Of a stretch of 34,825 nucleotides of DNA, positions 7,676 through 15,683 are shown piece by piece (the stretch's first letter is position 1; the number at the start of each line of letters is the position of its first letter). Under the pieces are notes generated by a model. It saw only the letters and a program-made list of their open reading frames with translations. It was not told where the DNA came from and did no database searches. Source of the DNA: Flavicella sp. (GTDB lineage Bacteria > Bacteroidota > Bacteroidia > Flavobacteriales > Flavobacteriaceae); assembly GCF_029238425.1 (NCBI RefSeq), contig NZ_JAQWGB010000013.1:1-34825 (forward strand), written 5' to 3'. The position numbers and the translations under genes were made by a program.

Positions 7676-8142
7676 TACAATAATTGTTTGTTGATGATGT
7701 CTGAGACTTTGTAAAAAATGATCAATGCTCCACTAATTGGGATCACCAAATAAACCAATGCTAATGGGATTTGTAAGGCCGCAGAGTATTGCTCCAAACT
7801 GTAGGTGATATACACCAACCTAATGCCTCCAATAATCAAAGCTCCGAAACAGAATAAAATGACTAATGTATTTACAAAAACTTTTAGTTTGACTTGATTT
7901 GCTTCACTCAGTTTTTGAGGAATTAAGTCAATGGCAACATGCATTCTCTTTCCAGATATATAGGCGGCACCTAAGACTCCTACCCAAATCATTAAATATC
8001 TTGCCAATTCATCTGTAAACGAACTTGGAGTTCCTATTACAAATCTGGTAAATACTTGCCATAAAACATTGATAACCATAATTCCCATAATCACAGAAAG
8101 TGTGGTTCCTAAAATAGCATCTACTTTTTTTCTAATTTCCAT
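7675..8142 (-). CDS. dctQ: TRAP transporter small permease, DctQ family
   Basis: This 155-residue protein has four hydrophobic segments, the typical length and layout of a TRAP small permease. The family motif region SSFTDELARYLMIWVGVLGAA and the following KRMHVAIDLIPQKL are both present. It pairs with DctM in the inner membrane and is needed for transport. It starts seven bases after the DctP stop and overlaps DctM by one base, so dctPQM is one operon. Confidence 0.93.
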   Translation of the reverse strand: MEIRKKVDAILGTTLSVIMGIMVINVLWQVFTRFVIGTPSSFTDELARYLMIWVGVLGAAYISGKRMHVAIDLIPQKLSEANQVKLKVFVNTLVILFCFGALIIGGIRLVYITYSLEQYSAALQIPLALVYLVIPISGALIIFYKVSDIINKQLL

Positions 8143-8149
8143 AATACTT

Positions 8150-9130
8150 TTATTTAACCGCTTGAATTCGGTGAATCAAACTATACACATCATTTTCATC
8201 TTTATAGTCTTCATACATAGAAGTAACCATTTCTTGAAAGCTTGATTTATCAGGTCGGATGATTTCAACTCCCGCCTTTTGAACTTCTTCCAAAGCTTCT
8301 TTTTCAGCAGTTGCCCATAATTTTCTTTGATAGGTAACGGATGCTGTAGCAGAGGCTTGAACCCATTCTTGCTGCTGCTTGTTCAGGCTGTTCCAAAGAT
8401 GAGTTCCCATGATTAAAACATCGGGTACTGTTGTATGTTCGTCTAAAGAATAGAATTTACAAACCTCATAATGACGTGATAGATAAAAACTTGGTGGATT
8501 GTTTTCTGCTCCATCCACAACACCTTGTTGCAGCGAAGTATATAATTCACCCCATGAAATTGGAGTAGGAGAGCCACCTAAACTGTTCACCATGTTCATA
8601 GCGGTTACACTTTCCATAACACGAATTTTCAAACCTTTCAAATCTTCTGGTTTAGAAATAGGACGGTCTTTTGTGTAAAAACTTCTACTTCCAGAATCGT
8701 AATAACCTAAACCTTTTAGCCAGTACTTTTGTCCACCATCCAATAATTCTTTTCCAATTTTTCCATCTAAAACTTCAAAGGCATGAGCACGGTCTCTGAA
8801 TAAAAATGGCAATCCGAATACTTTCATGTTGGGTGCAAAATTTTCCATAATCGCAGCCGATACCTTAGTCATACCCAAACTTCCAATTTGCAAAAGTTCC
8901 ACTGTCTGACGTTCATTACCCAGTTGCTGATTTGGGTAAATTTCGATGGCTAAAGTACCTCCAGATCTTTTTTCTAAATCGCTAGCCATAAATTCCATAG
9001 CTTTATGTACTGGATGGCTCATGTCTAATCCATGCGCTAACTTGATCGTTTTTGTTTTCTGTATGGATTCACACGAGTTTAGGGAAAATAGGAGTATAGC
9101 CAGAATAATAGCTATAGGTGTTTTCTTCAT
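8150..9130 (-). CDS. dctP: TRAP transporter solute-binding protein, DctP family, lipoprotein
   Basis: This 326-residue protein captures the substrate for the TRAP permeases. I place the start at Met 9130, not at the upstream in-frame Met 9187, because the signal peptide MKKTPIAIILAILLFSLNSC begins there and ends in a lipobox with Cys20. DctP hallmarks follow: IKLAHGLDMSHPVHKAME, IEIYPNQQLGNERQTVELLQ, LKGLKIRVMES (whose Arg in this family binds the carboxylate) and WGELYTSLQQGVVDGAENNPPSF. A lipid anchor suggests tethering to the periplasmic face of a membrane. Related DctP proteins in uronate clusters bind glucuronate or galacturonate, so an acidic sugar is likely. The exact ligand is unknown. 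Confidence 0.93.
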   Translation of the reverse strand: MKKTPIAIILAILLFSLNSCESIQKTKTIKLAHGLDMSHPVHKAMEFMASDLEKRSGGTLAIEIYPNQQLGNERQTVELLQIGSLGMTKVSAAIMENFAPNMKVFGLPFLFRDRAHAFEVLDGKIGKELLDGGQKYWLKGLGYYDSGSRSFYTKDRPISKPEDLKGLKIRVMESVTAMNMVNSLGGSPTPISWGELYTSLQQGVVDGAENNPPSFYLSRHYEVCKFYSLDEHTTVPDVLIMGTHLWNSLNKQQQEWVQASATASVTYQRKLWATAEKEALEEVQKAGVEIIRPDKSSFQEMVTSMYEDYKDENDVYSLIHRIQAVK

Positions 9131-9175
9131 TTTGGTTTTGTTTAGTTCCTCGGTTGAGAGGTGTTTAATTTCGTG

Positions 9176-9219
9176 TAAATATAACAAAAACCACTACAGA
9201 AATACAATCGATTGTATTT
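9176..9219 (-). promoter_or_regulatory. Promoter with a 20-bp perfect palindrome upstream of dctP
   Basis: AAATACAATC (9200-9209) is followed directly by its exact reverse complement GATTGTATTT (9210-9219). On the minus strand a TTG inside this palindrome (9205-9207) lies 21 bases upstream of TATATTTA (9176-9183), close to the Bacteroidota -33/-7 layout. A dimeric repressor such as a GntR- or LacI-type protein bound here would cover the -33 element. No terminator is visible between the preceding lyase gene and this site, so read-through into dctP is also possible. Confidence 0.6.
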
Positions 9220-9243
9220 ATTTTTTCTGTTTTAGATCTTCAC

Positions 9244-12200
9244 CTATTCAGTTTCAAGATGTAAGGTGGATTTAAATCCATGTTGAAAAATCATTTCTAC
9301 GCAAGTATTTCCATTTTCGTTTGTGATTTTTTCTATGTCATGATTGTTTTTGATAGTCCAATTTCCTTTAAAGGTAATTTTTAGGCTTACGGGTCTACTA
9401 TTGTTTATATATCTATTAGATTTAACCGCTTCAAAATTTAAATCTGGTTGTACGATAGAAACTTCATAAGAATTACTAGATTGTTTTTTTGACATAATAA
9501 TAGCAGGTTGTGAAACCTTTGTTAGAATTCCGCGTTGTATTGGTTCTGAAGCGTTAAAGATTACAAATGCACTGGTATTGGTTGGCTTGTCGTGCACGAT
9601 ATGTGCATTTGCGTTTGCTTGAAGGATGTTATAAGACTTATCTTTTTTTGCTTTTTTACCAAATTTTTTAAACTCCTCTTTTTTCATAAAAGGGTATATT
9701 ACATATTGGTAAGAAGCATTAGAGGGACTTATGCCGTGATCAATCCATGCAGAAGCAAATTTTCCTTTAGTTTCTTTTTGCCCTTTTCCTTTAGGGTCCA
9801 TTTTACCCGTTTTAATCGAGTATTTATTATGATATGAGTTTTGTTCTTTTCTAGCATTTATGGCCTTTGAGTTTGATAGGATATAATATCCATTTCCATA
9901 AGGATCAATTACAAAGTTTCCACATTCTTTTTCATAAGATGATTTTGAAATAGATCCACCCTTTTGTGCATATGTAGGATTGTTTGTTTTATTCAATGCG
10001 GTTTGGAATAAATTGGTTTGTGTCGGGTTTTTAGAATCTACACTTGAGATATTGGTACCGATGCAAATTAATTTTTCTCCAAATGAAAAAATAGATTTTT
10101 TAGCTTTAAGCTTTCCTGGAAACCCTACGTTCACTTCATTTCCATCAGCATTAGAACCTTTAGATTCGTTTAAAATCATTCCGAACACTCCATTACCATT
10201 TTGTTCTAAGCTTCCTGCAAAAGTTTCGCTAGAGCGATACATCAATAGGGGAGTATTAGGTTCCAAATCAGAAAATGGAAGATAAATAATGGTGGCACCT
10301 GGGTATCTATTCCAATCCCAACCATTTTGTTTGAAACCACTTCTGGCTTCTCCTTTTTCATTTAAAAGTTGGATGGTTCCATTCGCAGGATATCTTCCAT
10401 ATCGGTTGGAACCTACATATATTTCAGAAGCCCAAACATATTTGCTATAACCTTTTATAATGGCTGCCCAATCATTTCTTCTATGAATTGCAGTAGCTGC
10501 ATAAGGCAAAGACTTATAGCCATCTAAATTTTCTTCTTTAATATTATTAAGTTTAGCAAATGTGTCACGACTTAGAGCATCACTTTTACCCCAAAGTCTA
10601 AGATAGGCACTTGCAACTTCCCTGTCAATTTTCTCCGTTCCTTCTGGATTACCAGAGTAAGCCATTTGTAAATAAGGTGTTTTCAACGATTTTATGTCAT
10701 TGCCATCCAAAGGATGTCTACCGGCATTTCCAAATCCATAGTCGTATTTCTGACTGTATTCTCGAGTCGTTAAAAATGCGTTCTTGAAGTTTGCATGTCC
10801 TTTTTCAGAAATTCTGAAATTTGTACCAGATAAAGTTTGAATAATTCTTGGAACATTTCTAAAAGCTCCCATTCCATAAGCGGGATAATGACCATTGTGA
10901 TGCCATGATGTACCATCTATTTTAAAACCCCATTCTTGGTTTTGTTGCCCTAGCGTGATTCCGATGTAATTTGAGTAAGCATTTAAAACTACAGCCTGTT
11001 TGTTGCTTTCATCAACTAAAAAAATAAGAAGTAGATGATAGTAAGCTTGGGTATTAAGATAGTCTAGATTGACATGAAATTTTGTTTCATCATCGAGAAC
11101 CATCCCCAAATTAAATAACCAATGTAAACTTCCACCGACTTTATTTAGTAAATCAGCCTCTTCTAATGTTTTACGCATCATAAAAAAGCCTTCTGCCAGT
11201 TCTCTAACATTATAACCAATATGATGTCTAGTTCCACCAGAAGCTCCTTCTTGCCAACCTTGATCTAAATAATAATTAGTTGCCATTAGAAACATTTTTT
11301 CAAGTTCTTTTTTTTCATTTGCCGAGGCAGAAGAAAAACTTTGGCCAATGTTTTTTATTATTTTTCCTAAATCATTTATCTCATTGCTTTGAAATGGTCC
11401 TTGTTGTTTGGCATCAAAGTAAATTTGCTCTTGCTTGAAATTCATTGGTGGACCTAAAATGGTTTTTCCGTTATCCGATAGTCGTAATTTCTCAAAGGAT
11501 GTTTTGATTTTCTCAAGGTCTACTTTTCTTTTTTTATACGTACCAATGGCGTTGTCTAGTTTTTTTTCAATAGTCTTGAGGTCTTGTTTTTGTGTGGAAG
11601 TTATTTTTGTTGGTTCGATGCTATTGATAAAATCCATATTAGTCATCAAAGGCATCCAATGGTCTGATCCTGGTTCTTTGTCCGATTTTATAAAAGGAAC
11701 GACTCTATCTGGGTACGAATGTCTGTCATCTTGATATTGAGAAAATACAATATCGTCAAAATACAAGGCCCCTTTCGCAGCTTTTGTACTTATAGAAAAA
11801 TCTATAATTTGTAACTCTTCTTCTTTATTTGGTGCTGCTCCTTTCATTTCATAATAAGGAACCCAAATGGTTCTCCATCCTGTAAAACTTAATTCAATTT
11901 CAAAAAATATTTCCTCATTAGAATTGGTTTTAGTAGCTATTTTTATTTTTTCTTTTTGAGCAAATTCATTGTAGATTGAAAATGATAGGGTAGGACTCGC
12001 AGGAAAATGGTCTCCATATTTTAAAGGACTTTCCTCTAAAGTCAATGCTCTAAGGTTTTTAGTGGTGAAGGATCCTGGTTGAGTCCATTCCCATTTTAAA
12101 GACTGTTTCCCAAATTTATGATGCTGATTGCTGGTAGATAGATTAGATCCTTTAGAAGGAGTGTAATATTCTAGGGCTTCATTTTTTTCGAAAGATTCAA

Positions 12201-12294
12201 TTGCTGGCATGTATTGACTTTGAGAAATAAATGTTTGCGAGATAAAAATGAAAGTGATAAAAAACTTATTTGTTTTTAGGAAGGTATAAATCAT
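9244..12294 (-). CDS. PL8 polysaccharide lyase, chondroitin sulfate ABC lyase-like, no sorting domain
   Basis: This 1016-residue protein matches the Proteus vulgaris chondroitin ABC lyase I layout and length (about 1,020). A signal peptide covers about residues 1-26. A beta-sandwich N-terminal domain runs to about 200, an alpha-toroid catalytic domain to about 610, and beta-sandwich domains to the end. Catalytic residues are visible: His466 and Tyr473 in DGTSWHHNGHYPAYG, Arg526 in NAGRHPL and Glu624 in WASEIYVGSNRYGRY. They correspond to His501, Tyr508, Arg560 and Glu653 of the Proteus enzyme. It should cleave 1,4-linkages to uronic acid and leave 4,5-unsaturated uronyl ends. With neither T9SS tail nor lipobox it is probably periplasmic. 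It has its own promoter of the shared PUL type. Galactosamine-containing substrates are not proven. Confidence 0.93.
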   Translation of the reverse strand: MIYTFLKTNKFFITFIFISQTFISQSQYMPAIESFEKNEALEYYTPSKGSNLSTSNQHHKFGKQSLKWEWTQPGSFTTKNLRALTLEESPLKYGDHFPASPTLSFSIYNEFAQKEKIKIATKTNSNEEIFFEIELSFTGWRTIWVPYYEMKGAAPNKEEELQIIDFSISTKAAKGALYFDDIVFSQYQDDRHSYPDRVVPFIKSDKEPGSDHWMPLMTNMDFINSIEPTKITSTQKQDLKTIEKKLDNAIGTYKKRKVDLEKIKTSFEKLRLSDNGKTILGPPMNFKQEQIYFDAKQQGPFQSNEINDLGKIIKNIGQSFSSASANEKKELEKMFLMATNYYLDQGWQEGASGGTRHHIGYNVRELAEGFFMMRKTLEEADLLNKVGGSLHWLFNLGMVLDDETKFHVNLDYLNTQAYYHLLLIFLVDESNKQAVVLNAYSNYIGITLGQQNQEWGFKIDGTSWHHNGHYPAYGMGAFRNVPRIIQTLSGTNFRISEKGHANFKNAFLTTREYSQKYDYGFGNAGRHPLDGNDIKSLKTPYLQMAYSGNPEGTEKIDREVASAYLRLWGKSDALSRDTFAKLNNIKEENLDGYKSLPYAATAIHRRNDWAAIIKGYSKYVWASEIYVGSNRYGRYPANGTIQLLNEKGEARSGFKQNGWDWNRYPGATIIYLPFSDLEPNTPLLMYRSSETFAGSLEQNGNGVFGMILNESKGSNADGNEVNVGFPGKLKAKKSIFSFGEKLICIGTNISSVDSKNPTQTNLFQTALNKTNNPTYAQKGGSISKSSYEKECGNFVIDPYGNGYYILSNSKAINARKEQNSYHNKYSIKTGKMDPKGKGQKETKGKFASAWIDHGISPSNASYQYVIYPFMKKEEFKKFGKKAKKDKSYNILQANANAHIVHDKPTNTSAFVIFNASEPIQRGILTKVSQPAIIMSKKQSSNSYEVSIVQPDLNFEAVKSNRYINNSRPVSLKITFKGNWTIKNNHDIEKITNENGNTCVEMIFQHGFKSTLHLETE

Positions 12295-12325
12295 GTTTCT
12301 AATTTAATATTAATTAAGTACGAGA

Positions 12326-12392
12326 TAAAATTAATAGTATTAGAAATTTTAATAACGGGGATTTTTGGTCTCAAAGAAGGGGGAGAATACTC
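12326..12392 (-). promoter_or_regulatory. Shared-type PUL promoter of the first PL8 gene
   Basis: On the minus strand the distal box GAGTATTCTCCCCC (12379-12392) and the proximal box GAGACCAAAAATCCCC (12357-12372) have their C-runs 22 bp apart. A 23-bp gap leads to TAATTTTA (12326-12333), a -7-like element 31 bases before the ATG. The GAAC half is degenerate here, but spacing and C-runs agree with the other copies. Confidence 0.6.
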
Positions 12393-12426
12393 AAAAAAAA
12401 AGCTCCCTATTAATAATAGGAAGCTT
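12393..12426 (-). terminator. Terminator of the 12445-13848 gene
   Basis: On the plus strand AAGCTCCCTATT (12400-12411) pairs with AATAGGAAGCTT (12415-12426), with a single mismatch. The A-run at 12393-12400 becomes a U-tract on the minus strand. It abuts the distal box of the next promoter directly. Confidence 0.75.
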
Positions 12427-12444
12427 TCTGACTAGAAAACTAAT

Positions 12445-13848
12445 TTACTCGATCACAATTTTTGTACTGGAAGATATTCCATTTTTTGTGGTTAAAAAAA
12501 GAATGTAAAGACCAGATTTTATAGATTGAATATCAATAGATGAAACCGCGGCTGACTCATAGATTATTTTTCCTGTAAGGTCAATTAACTGAACTGTGTC
12601 AATCGTTGTATTTTGCTGAGTCTTTATAAATAACGTATTTCTTACTGGGTTAGGGTAGGCACTAAAACTAATTTTTTCTTGAGACTTTGTACTGGCAACT
12701 CCGCTATATGTTGCCCACATTAAATTGTCGAAAGCTACAGAACCATTTGAGGTGTCAGCATTTCTAAAACCAATAGTAAAATCACCTGTGATGTCAATGT
12801 TTTCAACTTTAAAAATATATTCTTCGTCATTTGTAGTATTACTAGTTGTTCCAACAGTGTTTCCGTTAATCAATAACTCTAAATTTGCTGAGGTTGTTGT
12901 GAATATATTTTTACAAGAAACGGCAAATGATTTGATCCCACCAGAAATGGTTCCAGAAGTTAAACCCGTTTTATCAGCAACCATGTATAACTCTTTTGTA
13001 GGGCCAATTCTATTTGTGGTTGTTTTCGCTTCTATAGTCCAAGAAAATCCATTATCGCCGGCGTAACTTTCGGTAGACCATTCGTTTGTTGGATCTGTGT
13101 AGTTTTCTAAGGTCTCTTGATAACCGCTCCAAGAATATTTAACATCAGAAATATTCCAGTTTCCGTTTCTATTGTCGGTACCACTGAAAGGGTTTCCATC
13201 ATTGTGGTAAGTGTATTTGAAGGCTAATACAAATTTATCAGAGCCTGAAGTGCTGATGTGATCAGCTAGATCCAGATTTGAATAGGCCCAATTTCCGTCG
13301 TTTGCATAGATTCCATTAATATTGGTAATATTTGCTGTTACATCTATCCATGTAGCGGTTGAAGGATCTGCACCATCAGTATAGTTGAATGCAATCAAAA
13401 CCTGAAAGTCTTCATCATCAGCTCCTTCATGGTATTGATTTTGTGAAGCAAAGCAGACTGACATTTCAAGTAATTTAGAGATATCTACGCTTTGAGTGAC
13501 GAGCCAACTAATACCTTCATAGTTTTCGGTACTACTATTACCCGATAATTTGATGGATTTAGGAGTTCTAACATCCGTATAATGACCAATATTATTTGTA
13601 GGTCTGATAAATCCTAAAATACTTGTCCCTGGAGCATCAACTTCATCGGTTGGTAAATTAGCCGTTCTTTTGATTAATGTTCCTACTGCAACATTGTTAG
13701 GATTGTGACTTACAAAACTTGTAAAACCTGAATTAGTATCGAATTGAAAATCATTGTACTCCACAATGTTTTCAACTTGAGCAAAGCAAGTAAACATTCC
13801 TATGGAAAGAAGTAAAGCAAAGAATAATGTATATGTAATTTTTTTCAT
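12445..13848 (-). CDS. T9SS-secreted protein with two beta-sandwich (anchor-J/DUF5017-like) modules
   Basis: This 467-residue protein has a signal peptide (about 1-24) and a type A T9SS sorting domain at about 392-467 (SAYPNPVRNTLFIKT to STKIVIE). The first module (about 25-245) contains TATWIDVTANIT, a FVLAFKYTYHNDG strand and GNWNISDVKYSW. It resembles modules in the two neighbouring proteins and in the surface protein upstream of SusC. The second module (about 250-385, with SGTISGGIKSFAVSCKN and VAFDNLMWATYSG) is of the kind often attached to flavobacterial secreted enzymes. No catalytic domain is recognisable. A surface glycan-binding role is the best guess. It is a single-gene unit with its own shared-type promoter and terminator. 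Confidence 0.8.
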   Translation of the reverse strand: MKKITYTLFFALLLSIGMFTCFAQVENIVEYNDFQFDTNSGFTSFVSHNPNNVAVGTLIKRTANLPTDEVDAPGTSILGFIRPTNNIGHYTDVRTPKSIKLSGNSSTENYEGISWLVTQSVDISKLLEMSVCFASQNQYHEGADDEDFQVLIAFNYTDGADPSTATWIDVTANITNINGIYANDGNWAYSNLDLADHISTSGSDKFVLAFKYTYHNDGNPFSGTDNRNGNWNISDVKYSWSGYQETLENYTDPTNEWSTESYAGDNGFSWTIEAKTTTNRIGPTKELYMVADKTGLTSGTISGGIKSFAVSCKNIFTTTSANLELLINGNTVGTTSNTTNDEEYIFKVENIDITGDFTIGFRNADTSNGSVAFDNLMWATYSGVASTKSQEKISFSAYPNPVRNTLFIKTQQNTTIDTVQLIDLTGKIIYESAAVSSIDIQSIKSGLYILFLTTKNGISSSTKIVIE

Positions 13849-13872
13849 AAAATAATGGAATTGATTGTTCTA

Positions 13873-13939
13873 TAAAGTTAATGCATTATTAAAATTATGA
13901 TGAGGGATGAATTGTTCATACTAAGGGGGCGAATTGTTC
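13873..13939 (-). promoter_or_regulatory. Shared-type PUL promoter of the 12445-13848 gene
   Basis: On the minus strand two near-identical boxes, GAACAATTCGCCCCC (13925-13939) and GAACAATTCATCCCTC (13902-13917), start exactly 22 bp apart. A 23-bp gap leads to TAACTTTA (13873-13880), 24 bases before the ATG. A further partial copy, GAACAATC, lies at 13863-13870. This is the clearest example of the repeated architecture. Confidence 0.7.
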
Positions 13940-14000
13940 TAAATAATGTTAATGTTTTGGAATCTATGGGGTTGGAAAGAATCTGTTTGATCACTAAAAT

Positions 14001-14028
14001 AAAAAACTCCTTGATAAAAATCAAGGAG
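14001..14028 (-). terminator. Terminator of the 14055-15530 gene
   Basis: CTCCTTGAT (14007-14015) and ATCAAGGAG (14020-14028) form a perfect 9-bp stem around an AAAA loop. Six A at 14001-14006 give a U-tract on the minus strand. Confidence 0.88.
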
Positions 14029-14054
14029 CTTCATAAGAGAGGTCGTTTTATTTT

Positions 14055-15530
14055 TTAATTGATCACAATTCGTTCAGAGGAAATTTTTCCATTCGATAAT
14101 GTTAATTGTAGAATGTATATTCCTTTTTTGAAATTTGAAACATCAATAGACTTTCTGTATTTATCTTCAAAAATGGTTTTACCAGTCATGTCTATCAATC
14201 GGATACTATTTATAGATTCTACTGAACTTTCTTGAATGTTTAAAATAGAGCTTACGGGGTTAGGGTAAATGGTGATTTTTGTATTAAGTTTTTCACTTAC
14301 AGTATTGGCAGTAGCTTCTATTGTTGTAAAATTTGCTTCTTGGAATTCGATGAAACCGGTATTGTTCGCTGCAGTTAATTCTGATGCTAAAACCATTCGG
14401 TAATATCTGTAAGGTACGTTACTTGTGTTAACGGCTCTAATTTGTTCCGCTGCATCACTAGCTGAATCTTGAGTTGGGGTAAATGCTCCTCCACCAACAT
14501 CTGTCCAACTTGCTTCATCATTACTAGCTTCTATTTTCCAAGATGTTGGATCAACACCAGATTTTGCTGCATTTCTTACGGTATATTTAATTTCTGAAAC
14601 AATTACTGGATTGTAGGCGTCCGAAACTTTAAAAACAGGACCTTCCTCCACAGGTATGGTCTGTCCAGAAATAAATCTTGTAGCATAGCTTTCTAGAGCA
14701 AATAAACGATCGAAATATCTTGGATTAAAGTTTGTGTTGTTGTCTCCAGAGCTAGCATATGGTTCATCAAAAATTGCAGTTTGTCCAGAACCGTTAGTAT
14801 TTAATGTGATACTTCCAGGAATTACATCAACGGGTGTCAATTGAAAATTAACATCAGCAACATAAAAAGTTCCATGCGTATTAACATCTGAAACAAAAGT
14901 AGAATTGTCGCTTACATTTTTAAAAGCTACAGTTACATTAGAACTACTGGTGTAAGAAGAAAGATCTAGTTCACCTAACACGAAAGTTTCTCCTTTTAAT
15001 CCTGCGGTAGCAATTTCGCCAGTAATATTGGAGGTCTCATCAGTCCATGTTGCCGTATTAGGAGCATTACCATGAGTGTAATTTGTAGAAACCCATATAG
15101 TAAGGCTTGAGTTGCCTCCAATGGCATACCTCTGTTGAGTTCTAAAAGAAACACTTGGTGCATTGATACTTGTTAGATCTTGTGAAGTCATCAAAGCCCA
15201 AGCTTCAATTTCATGGTTCGTATCAGCAGGACTTCCTGTTACATTTTTAAATGAAATAGTTCGTTGGTCTCTAGCAGAGCCTTCTGGAATTCTATCTGCT
15301 GGTCTAGAAGTGAATATAGGATCCGTATCACTCGCATCCGGTATGTCACCAACTCTTTTACCGATATCAGCAACGGTTTGACCTACATTTGTTACAATTT
15401 GTATTGTAAAACCTCTACCTTCATTTTCATATCTAAAATCTTCATAATAAAATGAAGTTTGAGAATTAGCCAGAAAGGAAATTAATCCGAGGCTAAAAAA
15501 TAGAATTGTGTTTAAAGTAATTTTTCTCAT
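14055..15530 (-). CDS. T9SS-secreted protein with anchor-J/DUF5017-like module and F5/8 type C-like (CBM32-like) domain
   Basis: This 491-residue protein has a signal peptide (about 1-23). Its first module (about 24-235) opens with FYYEDFRYENEGRGFTIQIV and contains WVSTNYTHG, TATWTDETSNIT and GTFYVADVNF. It is clearly related to the C-terminal module of the larger PL8 protein. A discoidin-like region follows (about 250-405), with KYTVRNAAKSGVDPTSWKIE, ASNDEASWTDV and PYRYYRMVL, typical of F5/8 type C or CBM32 folds. A type A T9SS domain closes the protein (about 412-491, IYPNPVSSILNI to SERIVIN). It has no visible catalytic domain, so it is probably a cell-surface or released glycan-binding protein. 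It forms a single-gene unit. Confidence 0.82.
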   Translation of the reverse strand: MRKITLNTILFFSLGLISFLANSQTSFYYEDFRYENEGRGFTIQIVTNVGQTVADIGKRVGDIPDASDTDPIFTSRPADRIPEGSARDQRTISFKNVTGSPADTNHEIEAWALMTSQDLTSINAPSVSFRTQQRYAIGGNSSLTIWVSTNYTHGNAPNTATWTDETSNITGEIATAGLKGETFVLGELDLSSYTSSSNVTVAFKNVSDNSTFVSDVNTHGTFYVADVNFQLTPVDVIPGSITLNTNGSGQTAIFDEPYASSGDNNTNFNPRYFDRLFALESYATRFISGQTIPVEEGPVFKVSDAYNPVIVSEIKYTVRNAAKSGVDPTSWKIEASNDEASWTDVGGGAFTPTQDSASDAAEQIRAVNTSNVPYRYYRMVLASELTAANNTGFIEFQEANFTTIEATANTVSEKLNTKITIYPNPVSSILNIQESSVESINSIRLIDMTGKTIFEDKYRKSIDVSNFKKGIYILQLTLSNGKISSERIVIN

Positions 15531-15560
15531 AATTGTTGTTCTTAATTGGTTAATGTGATG

Positions 15561-15627
15561 TAAAATTATTTCAATTAAGTACAGCGGATAGGGGAGTTAT
15601 TCTTCCTTTTTGAGGGGTGAATTGTTC
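15561..15627 (-). promoter_or_regulatory. Shared-type PUL promoter of the 14055-15530 gene
   Basis: On the minus strand GAACAATTCACCCC (15614-15627) and GAAGAATAACTCCCC (15591-15605) start 22 bp apart. A 22-bp gap leads to TAATTTTA (15561-15568), 30 bases before the ATG. Confidence 0.7.
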
Positions 15628-15632
15628 GAATC

Positions 15633-15679
15633 AAAAAAAAAGCCTCATAAAAACGGATGTCTTTTAATGAGGCTTTTTT
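15633..15679 (-). terminator. Terminator of the larger PL8 gene
   Basis: A 13-bp perfect stem pairs AAAAAAGCCTCAT (15636-15648) with ATGAGGCTTTTTT (15667-15679) across an 18-base loop. The A-run from 15633 gives a U-tract on the minus strand, just after the lyase stop. Confidence 0.8.
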
Positions 15680-15683
15680 GAAA

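Noticed and set aside
7236-7694. A 152-codon plus-strand frame opposite dctM
   Set aside because: It is antisense to a well-supported membrane protein and shows only the composition expected of a reverse frame.
9131-9187. An earlier in-frame start for DctP
   Set aside because: It adds 19 charged residues before a clear lipoprotein signal peptide and would place the coding region over the predicted -7 element.
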